Source: Candidatus Gastranaerophilales bacterium (GTDB taxonomy: Bacteria > Cyanobacteriota > Vampirovibrionia > Gastranaerophilales > Gastranaerophilaceae). Taken from it: a DNA stretch of 32,332 nt. The stretch spans positions 1 through 32,332 of the forward strand of contig CANQML010000011.1 of the NCBI GenBank assembly GCA_947624935.1, read 5' to 3'. The position numbers and the translations under genes are program-made. Within the stretch, counting starts at the first letter, position 1; every line of letters begins with the position of its first letter. Below are positions 13,872-22,999 of this stretch, in pieces. The notes under the pieces are model-generated. The model was given only the letters and a program-made list of their open reading frames with translations. It searched no databases and was not told the DNA's origin.

Positions 13872-15700
13872 AATTCCTCTTGTTTTTTAAATTGCATTTC
13901 GTATAAGTTTTTGTAAATTCCGTCGTTGATTTTCATTAATTCATCGTGAGTGCCGAGTTCAGCCAGTTCGCCTTCGTTGATTACGGCAATTCTGTCGGCG
14001 TTTTTAATGGTCGATAGTCTGTGAGCGATAACAAAGACTGTTTTATTTTGCATAAGGTTATCGAGTGCTTTTTGAACGATAGCCTCGGATTGGTTATCTA
14101 AAGCGGAGGTTGCCTCATCAAGAATAACGATGGGCGCGTTTTTAAGCATTGCTCTTGCAATTGCGACACGTTGTCTTTGACCGCCGGATAAGGTTGTTCC
14201 CCGCTCGCCCACATAAGTATCAAGCCCGAGTTCAAGTGTTGATATAAATTCATCCAAATGCGCAAGCTGTACGACCCTGTTAATTTCTTCATCGGTTGCT
14301 TTTTCGTTGCCCATTAAGATATTATCTTTTATAGTGCCCGAAAACAGGTAATTATCCTGGAACACGAACGATATTTGATTTCTGAGTGATTTTAGTGTGT
14401 AATTTTTTATGTTTACTCCGTCAAACTCAACGGCGCCTTGAGTTACGTCATAAAATCTCGGGAGCAAGCTTACGATTGTGCTTTTGCCGCCACCTGAATT
14501 TCCGACGAAAGCTATTGTTTCGTTTTTGTTAATTTTAAGAGTGATATTTTTCAAAACCGGAATGTTGGGTTCGTATTCAAACGAGATGTTATTGAATGTT
14601 ATGTCGTCATAAAATCCGGTGAGTTGAAGTGCATTCGGTTCATCTTTGATGTAGGGAACAAGGTCGAACAATTCAAACACACGTCCCATAGCGACAAATG
14701 TTGATTGCAGACCGGTCAAAGTGTTACCCAAATTTTTAACGGGTTTATATAATAACAGTAATGAAGTGACGAAAGACATCATGCTTCCGGCAGAAAGAGT
14801 GCCTGTCAAGATAAGGTGAGTTCCGTACCAAAATACAAGTGCGATACCGATTGAGCATACAAAGTACATAATCGGTGACATCCAGCCGACGCGCTTTGTT
14901 AAAGACATCGCAAGGTCAAATTGCTGATGAATTTGACCTTCAAACTTTTTATTCTGGTCATTTTGCAGGTTATAAGCTGCCATAATTTTGTTACCTGCAA
15001 AAGTTTCGTTAAAGTTGGTGGTCATATTACCGCCGACGACCATAGATGCGTTAGAAACGCTTTTAATTTTTTTTCTGATTAAGGTGACAGGGGTGATAGC
15101 GATAGTCATGACTGTGACGCCGACAATTGCAAGCTGCCATGAGTTGTATAATAACACAGCGACCAAACCGACAATGCCGAATGCGGTTGAAATAAAAGTA
15201 TTCAATGTTGATATGACTGTTTTGGATGCGGCATCGGGGTCGGATAAAAACCTTGTAAGAACAAGCCCTGATGAGTTTACGTCATAAAACTGCGGGTCAA
15301 GCGAGGTCAATTTTTTGAACAAATCTATTTTAAGTGAGTTAGAAATTTTTTGACCTGTCCAATCGGTGAGGTAGTTGCTCAAATATTTCAATATACCTTG
15401 AAAAGCGGCGAACAAAACAATGCCGATAGGAATTATAGCCGCAAAACTTGATTGCAGGTAAATTTCATGCCCCATAATATTGTATGTAACCGACGGGTTG
15501 CCGTTTATGACCAAATCCATATATGGTCTTAGAGAAAATGCAACAACGCCGTCGAGCAATCCCAAAGGTACTGCAATAATGAGGTTAATCAATATTCTTG
15601 CCCAAAAGGGTTTGACATAGGGTGCGATTTTTTTTATAAGATAACCGTATCTGAAAGCATCTTTTGCGGTGGTATTTTTAAGTCTGTATTCCATAATCAT
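13865..15700 (-). CDS. MsbA-type ABC exporter (fused TMD-NBD)
   Basis: This 611-residue half-transporter has an N-terminal six-helix membrane domain (about residues 30-330). A nucleotide-binding domain follows with Walker A GNSGGGKST (400-408), Q-loop FVFQDN, signature LSGGQ (504-508), Walker B VILDEATSALD with E529, and the H-loop H560. It would work as a homodimer at the inner membrane, exporting a lipid, lipid-linked glycan or peptide; MsbA-like lipid flipping is the nearest guess. The start is ambiguous between ATG 15700 and ATG 15694; neither has a good ribosome binding site. It heads a minus-strand group with the 112-residue protein and perhaps the CHAP-like gene. Confidence 0.92.
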   Translation of the reverse strand: MIMEYRLKNTTAKDAFRYGYLIKKIAPYVKPFWARILINLIIAVPLGLLDGVVAFSLRPYMDLVINGNPSVTYNIMGHEIYLQSSFAAIIPIGIVLFAAFQGILKYLSNYLTDWTGQKISNSLKIDLFKKLTSLDPQFYDVNSSGLVLTRFLSDPDAASKTVISTLNTFISTAFGIVGLVAVLLYNSWQLAIVGVTVMTIAITPVTLIRKKIKSVSNASMVVGGNMTTNFNETFAGNKIMAAYNLQNDQNKKFEGQIHQQFDLAMSLTKRVGWMSPIMYFVCSIGIALVFWYGTHLILTGTLSAGSMMSFVTSLLLLYKPVKNLGNTLTGLQSTFVAMGRVFELFDLVPYIKDEPNALQLTGFYDDITFNNISFEYEPNIPVLKNITLKINKNETIAFVGNSGGGKSTIVSLLPRFYDVTQGAVEFDGVNIKNYTLKSLRNQISFVFQDNYLFSGTIKDNILMGNEKATDEEINRVVQLAHLDEFISTLELGLDTYVGERGTTLSGGQRQRVAIARAMLKNAPIVILDEATSALDNQSEAIVQKALDNLMQNKTVFVIAHRLSTIKNADRIAVINEGELAELGTHDELMKINDGIYKNLYEMQFKKQEELC

Positions 15701-15887
15701 GTATTATTACATAAACCTGCGTAAAATACAAAAGTTTGATTGTAAATTAATGTTAATAGAAAAATTATTATTTGGAACTGATATTAATTTTTAAAAATTA
15801 TTAACAAATCATACTTTTATATGTAAAACTTTATTGGATTTGTTATAAAATAGAAGTGCGAATTAAGAATAATTGGAGAAAAAATAT

Positions 15888-18800
15888 ATGTTTAAAAAGG
15901 CGCTATTTATTGCGGGTTTACTTTCTGTAATGTCGGTATCAAATTCGGCTTATGCAGATAATAGGCACGTCTTATCGAATGATGAAAGTATTCTTGAAGG
16001 TATAAAAGATGTAGTAACGGTAGAAGAAAACGCTCGTGGTGGTGCAATACAAAACGCTGGTGGATATAATTTAACCGTTGGCGGAACAATCAGCGGAAAT
16101 CAGCTTAAATCAGCAATAGCAGATCAAATCTCATTAGGCGGAGCAATCTTCCAGCAAGGTGGTACATTAACAGTAAAAGACGGAACAACCTTTGAAAATA
16201 ATACAGTCACAGGTTATGAACAGTCTTACCCCGGATATCCGCAAAATGACTATCCGTCTGGTGGCGCAATCACACAATATGGTGGTACTTTTAGTGCACA
16301 AGGAACTGTTACATTCTCTGGAAACGAGGCTACAGGAAATGAAGGTTATTCTACAGGCGGAGCAATATTTTTTGGCAGTAACGCAAATGCAACTTTCAAT
16401 AATGCAAATTTCTCTGATAATAAATCCGGATTTTACGGCGGTGCTATATATGCCGACAATTCAAACGTTACAATAACGGGCAAAGGTGATTTTCAAGGAA
16501 ATGAGTCTTGGCACGGCGGCGGAGTGATGATGCTTGGTGAGGAAAGCAATTATTTGCATATTGGTGCATCTTCAAACTTCCAAGGCAACAAAACGACTGG
16601 CGGAAATGGTGGTGGAATTGCAAATTACGGTACGACTGTTGAAATAGGAGAAAATTCAACCTTTACAGGTAATGAGGCTGTAAAACAAGGTGGTGCAATT
16701 TTTAATGCCGGCGGTAATGTAGAATTGGCAAAAGGCGCAACATTTTCGGGCAACAAGGCTAAAGACGGCGGTGCCATTGAAAACCAAATATATGAAGAAT
16801 ATAATGCCACTTTGACTATTAACGAAGGAACTCAATTTACAAATAACAGCGCCACAAGCGAAAGTGAAGGCTATGGCAGAGGCGGTGCAATCCATACAAA
16901 CAGTACTGTTAACATTAATACAGGTGAAAGAGATATCGTTTTCTCGGGTAATACTGCAAACAAAGGCGGAAACGATATATATCTTGAAGACGGAGCTAAC
17001 CTTAATATAAGCGGTTCGGGTAAGGTTTCGTTCCAATCAGAAGGCGGCTCTATTGCAGGTGGCGGTAACATAAATTTAAATTCAGGCATATTTGAAATAA
17101 AAAATAACACTGAGGACAATTTAAAGGGCTTTACAGGTAAATACACTCAAAACTCAGGTAAAACAATTCTCGATAATTCGGGATTTTTCAGCAATTTCGA
17201 TATCCAATCGGGTGAGTTTGAACTCAAAAACGGCTCTAAAGTTACGCTCGACGGTGTGACCAAACAAGTCGCTCAGTCGGGTTCGGTGATTTTGACCGTT
17301 GGGTCTGATGACGGCAGCAAAAGCACTTTGACAATCGGCGACGAACAACATAAATACAATTTGGGCAAAGATGTTCAAATTGTACTCGGCGAAAGCGGCG
17401 TTCTTGATATCGTAAACGGTAAAGTGACGTTTAACGGCTCTGCGCCAGCAGGGATAATGCTTTTGGCTGATTATTCAACCGATGACGATTGGAAAGGTAC
17501 TGTTAAAGTTGGCGGTGAAGGTGAGGCAGAGCTTACGCTTAGCGGGTTTACTCACGACACGTCAACGGGTAGTTATCAGCAATCAGGCGGAAAATTAACA
17601 CTTGAAGAAGGCGCAAAACTCTCAATTACAGATGAAGAAAGTTCTATCACGGGCGGTGATATCACCGTAAATAGCGGCACTACGTTGGATTTCTCTGCCG
17701 GTAGTATGACAGGCGGAACGGTCGATTTGCAAGGTGATATGATTGTTACCGGCGGAACATTTAATGAAAAATTTGACACTCAAGTCAAAGAGCACGGCAA
17801 CCTTTCCATTTCGGGGGGGGGTGAGTATCAAGGCAAAGCAGAAGTAGAGAGCCAAGGTCAATTAAATGTCACAGGCGGTACTGTTTCCGGTGAAACTACC
17901 AATAACGGCGGTAATATAACCGTAAGTGGCAATGGTTCAATCACAGGTAACTTGACTAACCAAAGCGGTAATGTAAATGTCAATTCGGGCGGTTCTATTA
18001 CAGGTAGTGGCACTCTTGATTTGCAAGGCGGAAAACTTACCGTAGAAGGCGGAACAGTTGACAAAGAAGGTCAAACCAAAGTCGGCTCAAGTGCCGAAGT
18101 CGATGTTAAAAGCGGTAGCTTTACCATGCAATCAGGTGATGAATGGAGCGGCAGCGTTAAAAACGAAGGCGGAAAAGTAACATTAAACGGCTTTGACGCT
18201 TCATCAAAAGGAGGTCATTATCAAGGCACGGGCGGAGAACTCGATTTGGAAGGCGGAGCTAAACTCAAATTAGGCGATGGTGACAGCGTATCAGGCGGTG
18301 ACGTTAATGTTAAAGGAAATTCTCAACTTGAAGTCGGTTCAGGCTCATCCGTTTCAGAAAATAATTTCACGGTAAGCGGTGAAAGCAGTGACCTTAAGGT
18401 TAGTGAAGGCGGTTCAATTTCAGGCGGCACTATCACGGCAAGCGATAACGGAAGTTTAACCGTTGACGGCGGAAATATCACAGGCAGCGCTGAGTTGACG
18501 GCTGACGGCGGTCAGATTGATGTCAAAAACAACGGCAAAATCGAAGGCGGCTCTATTGATGTAAAAGGCGAAGGCGGTTCGCTGACTGTTGAAGGCGGCG
18601 GCTCCGTTTCGGGCGGTACTATAACTTCAAGCGGTAAAGGCAGTGTAACCGTTGGCGATGGCGGTTCTATATCAGGTGGTTCGGTCACGGCAAAAGACGG
18701 CGGAAGTGTCAATGTCGGCGAAAACGGTTCAATTAAAGACGGTGCAAGTGTTACGGCAGAGGCAGGCGGAAGTGTTGACGTTAAATCAGGCGGTACAATC

Positions 18801-21800
18801 GAAGGCGGCAACATTACCGTTTCGGGTGAAGGTTCAAGTTTTAAAAACGAAGGTACAATCACAGGCGGTGAAATCACTTTAGGTGAACACGCGTCATTTG
18901 ACTCTACGGGTGAAATCGATGGCGGAAGTTTCACATTTGAAGGTAAACTTGAAGGAAACGCTTTAATCGAAAGTGAAATTAAAAAAGAAGCCAAATATAA
19001 TTTAGGCGGCGGAAATACTTTTGAGATAAAAGATAAAGGTAATTTGACAGTAAACAGCGATGAAACTGACGGGGATAATTGGTTAGAAAATTCAACCGTT
19101 CAGTTGGGTTCGGCTCCCGAAGAAGAACCGTCAGCTAATGGCGGTACGTTTAACTTTGAAGGTACTAAAAACGGTACAAACGGAGTATTAAAGGCTTATA
19201 GCGGTAATTTAAAAGTCAACGGTAAAAATCCCGATGGCGTTACATCTCAAGCATTAAAACTCGGTGAAGGCAGTGTTATTGCAAAAGAAGTTAATACTAC
19301 AATTGACTCCGAACTTGATGTTGATGCGGGTTCAGAGGTTACCTTAGATAGCTCTGACGAATGGAATGAATCCGGTCATGTCGTTGTCGAAGGCGGTAAG
19401 TTAACGCTTGAGGATGTAACCGACAAATCAGGTTACTTAACTCAAACAAGCGGTGATACTACTGTTAATGGCGAATTTGATATGAATAATGCCGATGATT
19501 CATTCACAGGCGGTAACTTACATATCACAGAAGGTTCAACACTTAAACAAAGCAACGGTACGATTACAAGCAATGCTGAATTAGATATACAATCAGGCGG
19601 TAACCTCACATTGTCAGGCGGTGAAACTCATATCAATGGCAACGACAAATGGACAGGAGAAATTGATGTTAGTGACTCGGGTGATTTGCAGATTGCAACC
19701 AGCAAAGGCAAGACAGGTGCTTTGAAACAGTCAGGCGGAAAAGTTACCGTTAAAGGCGAGTTTGACTTAAATAATGCGGACGATGATATTTCAGGCGGTG
19801 AATTTATTATTAAAAACGCAACAAACACCCCGACCAACTTAACCCAAAGCGCAGGTAAAATAGAAAAAAATGCAAAAGTTACGCTTGAAGATAACAGCAC
19901 ATTGACCTTAACGGGCGGTACAACAACACTTGACAGTTCTACTGATTCTGCCGATACTTGGGCTGGTAATGTTTACCTGTCTGAAAGCGGTAATTTGACT
20001 TTAGAAGGATTTTCGGGCAAAGAAGGCAAATTAATGGCTGACGGCGGTTCGTTGACAATGACTAGCGGCAGCTCTATTCAACTTGGCGCAAATGAATATA
20101 TTAAAGAAGCTACTAAATTTGACCTTGAAGCCGGTAACACCTTGGGTGTTACAACCGGTTCAGAGGTTACATTTAATGAAGGTGACACGTGGCAAGGTGA
20201 TGTGACACTTAAAGGTGGTACATTGACCTATGACTTAAAATCTAACGGCAAACTCGATGCGCAAACAGGCAGTTTAAACACTGTTAAAGAAAGTAACCTT
20301 ACTATCGCAGGTGGCAGTAAGATTGGTCAAGATGTCGCGGCTGATATTCAAGGCAAATTGACAATTTCAGGCGAAAGTGCCGAAAATCGCGGTACGGTTT
20401 CATTAAACGAAAATGACACAGTTACAGGCGACATTACTATTAATAATCATGGTTTGCTTGAAATGGGCGACAATGTCAAAATGGCTGAAAGCGGTCAGAC
20501 AATTACGTTTAGCGGTTCTAATGCCCAAATGGATTTGAACGGGCAGGGAAATCTCGATTTGAAAGCCGCACTTGTCAGTGAGACTGGTAATGGTATAATC
20601 AACAAAAACGGTGATGGTGATGTAAACTTTAAGGGTTTAACCAGCGGTTACAAAGGCAATTTTGTCGTTAACGGCTCGGGCAGACTTGATTTCTTTGATG
20701 AACAGGGGCTTGGCGGCAACTTGACCTTTGGCAATATCGAAGGCAAGGACATTACAATAGCTTCAGACAAGGTTATGGGCACAACCACACTTGATAAAAA
20801 AGCCACAATCACGTTTGAAACCCACACAGACGGAAAAGACTTAACTTTAGGCGAAGTTGATGTTTCAAATGAAGGTACAATCAACGCAAACGCAAAATCC
20901 GGCGGCTTGTCGTTTACTGACACGGTCAGTGCAAATAACGGTACGATTGGCGCATTTGGTAATACTGTCACTTTCTCAAACGGTATCACGGCAGAAGATA
21001 ACAGTAACATTAATATCTATTCGGCAAATGAGGCATCGCTTGGCGCAGTTAATTTGAAAAACTCTGCTTTGAACGTTGCGGGTGCGGGCTTTACGGCAGA
21101 AAGCGTAACGTTTACCGGCACAAACTCGGTTAACGTTATGGACGGTGCAATGACCGATAACAATATGGGTCAATTAACACTTAAAGACAAGGCAACAGGC
21201 GAGTTTGGAATAGATATTGCGCCTCGTAATTGGAAATCCGATACTTTCTTAACGGGTGCTGTCACAGAGGGCGGAACGCTCCACGTTTCGGATTTTGCAT
21301 TTATGGGAAAAGCTCCGATTGACAGACACATCGGCTTGCAGGTGTTCCAAGGTAGTTTCAGTGAAGATACTTTGTTTACCGCGACTGACAAGGAAATCTT
21401 TACGCCAATCGGCTGGTACGGTTTGACATCAAGAGGCGGCGGGTATTACACAGCGTCATTGAGAAGATACAATGATCAGGTATTCAGAGGTCAGGTAACT
21501 GCCGTTGCAAATTACCAAAACCAAATGGTATTAAATAATATTTTATTCGACCATATTCAATTAATAAATAATCAATACTTTAGCGATACGACGGCAAACA
21601 AATACGCAGCGGCATATCCGCAGTTTGCACCGTATCAATACAACAAAAAAGACGGTAGCCTTTGGTATAAGGGTTTTGGAACTTTTGAAAAACTCGACAT
21701 GACCCGCGGACTTGATGTTAACAACAACTTCTACGGCGCTTTGGTCGGTGCGGATTTCCCTGCTATTGAAATGAAACACGGCTGGACGTTCTTGCCGACT

Positions 21801-22418
21801 GCGTATTTGGCATACACCGGCGCTCACCAAACTTATGCGAATATGGGTATGACCCAAAACGGCGGACAGGGCGGTGTCATGGGTTCATTTATGAAAAATG
21901 ACTTTATAGGCTCTGTCTTGGCATTCGGCGGCGGTTACGGAAACCAAATGGATGTGGCAGGCTTTACCGATGACAACGGCAACTGGTACGTCGGTGCCGC
22001 AACCAAAGCCGCATACAACTTCCACCCGACAAAACACTTTATCATTCAACCAAATGCCTTAGTCGGTTGGAATATGTTTGGCAGGTCAAACTGGTACACC
22101 GGTTTTGGCGATATGAATATGAAAACGGGCTTGCTCAACGGTGTTAATGTTGCGCCCGGTGTAAACTTCATCTATGGCAGAGAAACCTGGAGCGTATACT
22201 TGACGGCTCAATATTTCTTCAACGTAATGAGCTCGGTCAACGGACGTGCGGGAAATGTTGATTTGCCTGCGATTGGTATGAGGCATGGCTATCTTGAATA
22301 CGGTTTTGGTGCGACCAAAACTTGGAAAGACAGATTTAGCGCTTATCTGCAATTCGTTGTAAGAAACATTGGCAGAACGGGTATCGGATTCCAAGGCGGC
22401 ATGATGTTCAGATTATAA
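15888..22418 (+). CDS. Giant Pmp-like autotransporter with G9 tract
   Basis: This is a 2176-residue type V secreted surface protein. ATG 15888 follows GGAG and begins a signal peptide (MFKKALFIAGLLSVMS..AYA|D); a TTG at 15873 lies in the ribosome binding site region and is rejected. Residues about 45-370 carry eight GGA[IV] and about ten FxxN motifs, the signature of Chlamydia Pmp passengers. Residues about 370-1770 are a Gly/Ser/Thr-rich predicted beta-helix. This part includes a (S/T)GG-periodic stretch and at least seven modules marked by a D-x-W-x-(G/E) motif, with Trp at 535, 753, 1065, 1159, 1255, 1358 and 1435. Residues about 1920-2176 form the beta-barrel, ending GFQGGMMFRL. No cysteines are evident. 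A G9 tract at residues 642-645 could switch it off. A promoter is likely around TATAAA 15844-15849 but is weakly defined. Confidence 0.9.
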   Translation: MFKKALFIAGLLSVMSVSNSAYADNRHVLSNDESILEGIKDVVTVEENARGGAIQNAGGYNLTVGGTISGNQLKSAIADQISLGGAIFQQGGTLTVKDGTTFENNTVTGYEQSYPGYPQNDYPSGGAITQYGGTFSAQGTVTFSGNEATGNEGYSTGGAIFFGSNANATFNNANFSDNKSGFYGGAIYADNSNVTITGKGDFQGNESWHGGGVMMLGEESNYLHIGASSNFQGNKTTGGNGGGIANYGTTVEIGENSTFTGNEAVKQGGAIFNAGGNVELAKGATFSGNKAKDGGAIENQIYEEYNATLTINEGTQFTNNSATSESEGYGRGGAIHTNSTVNINTGERDIVFSGNTANKGGNDIYLEDGANLNISGSGKVSFQSEGGSIAGGGNINLNSGIFEIKNNTEDNLKGFTGKYTQNSGKTILDNSGFFSNFDIQSGEFELKNGSKVTLDGVTKQVAQSGSVILTVGSDDGSKSTLTIGDEQHKYNLGKDVQIVLGESGVLDIVNGKVTFNGSAPAGIMLLADYSTDDDWKGTVKVGGEGEAELTLSGFTHDTSTGSYQQSGGKLTLEEGAKLSITDEESSITGGDITVNSGTTLDFSAGSMTGGTVDLQGDMIVTGGTFNEKFDTQVKEHGNLSISGGGEYQGKAEVESQGQLNVTGGTVSGETTNNGGNITVSGNGSITGNLTNQSGNVNVNSGGSITGSGTLDLQGGKLTVEGGTVDKEGQTKVGSSAEVDVKSGSFTMQSGDEWSGSVKNEGGKVTLNGFDASSKGGHYQGTGGELDLEGGAKLKLGDGDSVSGGDVNVKGNSQLEVGSGSSVSENNFTVSGESSDLKVSEGGSISGGTITASDNGSLTVDGGNITGSAELTADGGQIDVKNNGKIEGGSIDVKGEGGSLTVEGGGSVSGGTITSSGKGSVTVGDGGSISGGSVTAKDGGSVNVGENGSIKDGASVTAEAGGSVDVKSGGTIEGGNITVSGEGSSFKNEGTITGGEITLGEHASFDSTGEIDGGSFTFEGKLEGNALIESEIKKEAKYNLGGGNTFEIKDKGNLTVNSDETDGDNWLENSTVQLGSAPEEEPSANGGTFNFEGTKNGTNGVLKAYSGNLKVNGKNPDGVTSQALKLGEGSVIAKEVNTTIDSELDVDAGSEVTLDSSDEWNESGHVVVEGGKLTLEDVTDKSGYLTQTSGDTTVNGEFDMNNADDSFTGGNLHITEGSTLKQSNGTITSNAELDIQSGGNLTLSGGETHINGNDKWTGEIDVSDSGDLQIATSKGKTGALKQSGGKVTVKGEFDLNNADDDISGGEFIIKNATNTPTNLTQSAGKIEKNAKVTLEDNSTLTLTGGTTTLDSSTDSADTWAGNVYLSESGNLTLEGFSGKEGKLMADGGSLTMTSGSSIQLGANEYIKEATKFDLEAGNTLGVTTGSEVTFNEGDTWQGDVTLKGGTLTYDLKSNGKLDAQTGSLNTVKESNLTIAGGSKIGQDVAADIQGKLTISGESAENRGTVSLNENDTVTGDITINNHGLLEMGDNVKMAESGQTITFSGSNAQMDLNGQGNLDLKAALVSETGNGIINKNGDGDVNFKGLTSGYKGNFVVNGSGRLDFFDEQGLGGNLTFGNIEGKDITIASDKVMGTTTLDKKATITFETHTDGKDLTLGEVDVSNEGTINANAKSGGLSFTDTVSANNGTIGAFGNTVTFSNGITAEDNSNINIYSANEASLGAVNLKNSALNVAGAGFTAESVTFTGTNSVNVMDGAMTDNNMGQLTLKDKATGEFGIDIAPRNWKSDTFLTGAVTEGGTLHVSDFAFMGKAPIDRHIGLQVFQGSFSEDTLFTATDKEIFTPIGWYGLTSRGGGYYTASLRRYNDQVFRGQVTAVANYQNQMVLNNILFDHIQLINNQYFSDTTANKYAAAYPQFAPYQYNKKDGSLWYKGFGTFEKLDMTRGLDVNNNFYGALVGADFPAIEMKHGWTFLPTAYLAYTGAHQTYANMGMTQNGGQGGVMGSFMKNDFIGSVLAFGGGYGNQMDVAGFTDDNGNWYVGAATKAAYNFHPTKHFIIQPNALVGWNMFGRSNWYTGFGDMNMKTGLLNGVNVAPGVNFIYGRETWSVYLTAQYFFNVMSSVNGRAGNVDLPAIGMRHGYLEYGFGATKTWKDRFSAYLQFVVRNIGRTGIGFQGGMMFRL
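17813..17821 (+). repeat. Poly-G tract (G9) in autotransporter 1
   Basis: Nine consecutive G residues encode part of Ser-Gly-Gly-Gly at codons 642-645. In this sequence the frame is open through to the barrel. Gain or loss of one or two G would truncate the protein before the membrane anchor. Confidence 0.9.
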
Positions 22419-22419
22419 G

Positions 22420-22442
22420 GCGGGTTTTAAACCCGCTTTTTT
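22420..22442 (+). terminator. Intrinsic terminator of autotransporter 1
   Basis: GCGGGTTT / AAACCCGC stem (22420-22436) followed by six Ts, starting 2 nt after the stop codon. A textbook intrinsic terminator. Confidence 0.92.
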
Positions 22443-22505
22443 GCAACTTGCGGTCTTTCAATTTCTTTGTTATTCCATTTTGGAATATCAAGTTTTGAAT
22501 TAATA

Positions 22506-22853
22506 TTAACTTTCCCCAAAAATTTTGGAGGCTTTTTGTGCTTGTTTCAAGAGTCCGTAATAAAATTCCAGTTCTTGTTCGGTTGCGTTGTTCAAAATTT
22601 GCATGGATTTAATATAAAACGGGTTGTCATTTTCTGATACTTTTTCATAATTCAAACCGAGCTTATTAACTTCCAAATCGAGAGCGGTCAAAACTTTATT
22701 CAAGGTATCGAAACTGGGCTTATAGGTGCCCAATTCAAGCTTTGAGATGTGCTTTTCATGAACCCCTGCAAGCTCTGCCAGTTTTTCCTGTGTCAACCCT
22801 TTAGATTTCCTTATTTGCTTTAGTTTTTTACCAAAATCATTGTCGTTATTCAT
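22506..22853 (-). CDS. XRE-family HTH regulator between the autotransporters
   Basis: This 115-residue protein starts at ATG 22853, preceded by GGAGG at 6 nt; a GTG two codons upstream is also open. Residues about 6-60 form a Cro/C1-type helix-turn-helix: GKKLKQIRKSKGLTQEKLAELAGVHEKHISKLELGTYKPSFDTLNKVLTAL. A short helical C-terminal part (ATEQELEFYYGLLKQAQKAS) may mediate dimerisation. It is transcribed divergently from the second autotransporter, 146 nt away. A perfect palindrome lies between them next to the autotransporter -35 box, so it is a good candidate for its regulator. Confidence 0.87.
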   Translation of the reverse strand: MNNDNDFGKKLKQIRKSKGLTQEKLAELAGVHEKHISKLELGTYKPSFDTLNKVLTALDLEVNKLGLNYEKVSENDNPFYIKSMQILNNATEQELEFYYGLLKQAQKASKIFGES

Positions 22854-22907
22854 ACACACCCTCCACTATATTTTATGTTGATTTTTAAACAAATTTAACT
22901 CCGCAAT

Positions 22908-22933
22908 CTGGTACTTTTAAAAAAAAGTACCAG
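22908..22933. promoter_or_regulatory. 26-bp palindrome, probable HTH operator
   Basis: CTGGTACTTTT (22908-22918), a 4-nt A loop and AAAAGTACCAG (22923-22933) form a perfect 11-bp-arm inverted repeat. It ends 4 bp before the TTGACA box of autotransporter 2. The lack of a T-run on the plus strand and its promoter position favour an operator over a terminator. Confidence 0.7.
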
Positions 22934-22937
22934 CCAC

Positions 22938-22966
22938 TTGACATTTTTTTTGCTTTGTGTTATTTT
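22938..22966 (+). promoter_or_regulatory. Promoter of autotransporter 2 and the Skp-like gene
   Basis: TTGACA (22938-22943), a 17-nt spacer starting with eight Ts, and TATTTT (22961-22966). The predicted start near 22973 gives a leader of about 27 nt containing AAAGGAG. Confidence 0.75.
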
Positions 22967-22999
22967 ACATGTGTTGGAATTAAAAAAAGGAGCTATAAG

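Noticed and set aside
16192-21857. Many open frames opposite or out of frame with autotransporter 1
   Set aside because: They are shadows of the repetitive Gly/Ser-rich coding strand, with no ribosome binding sites.
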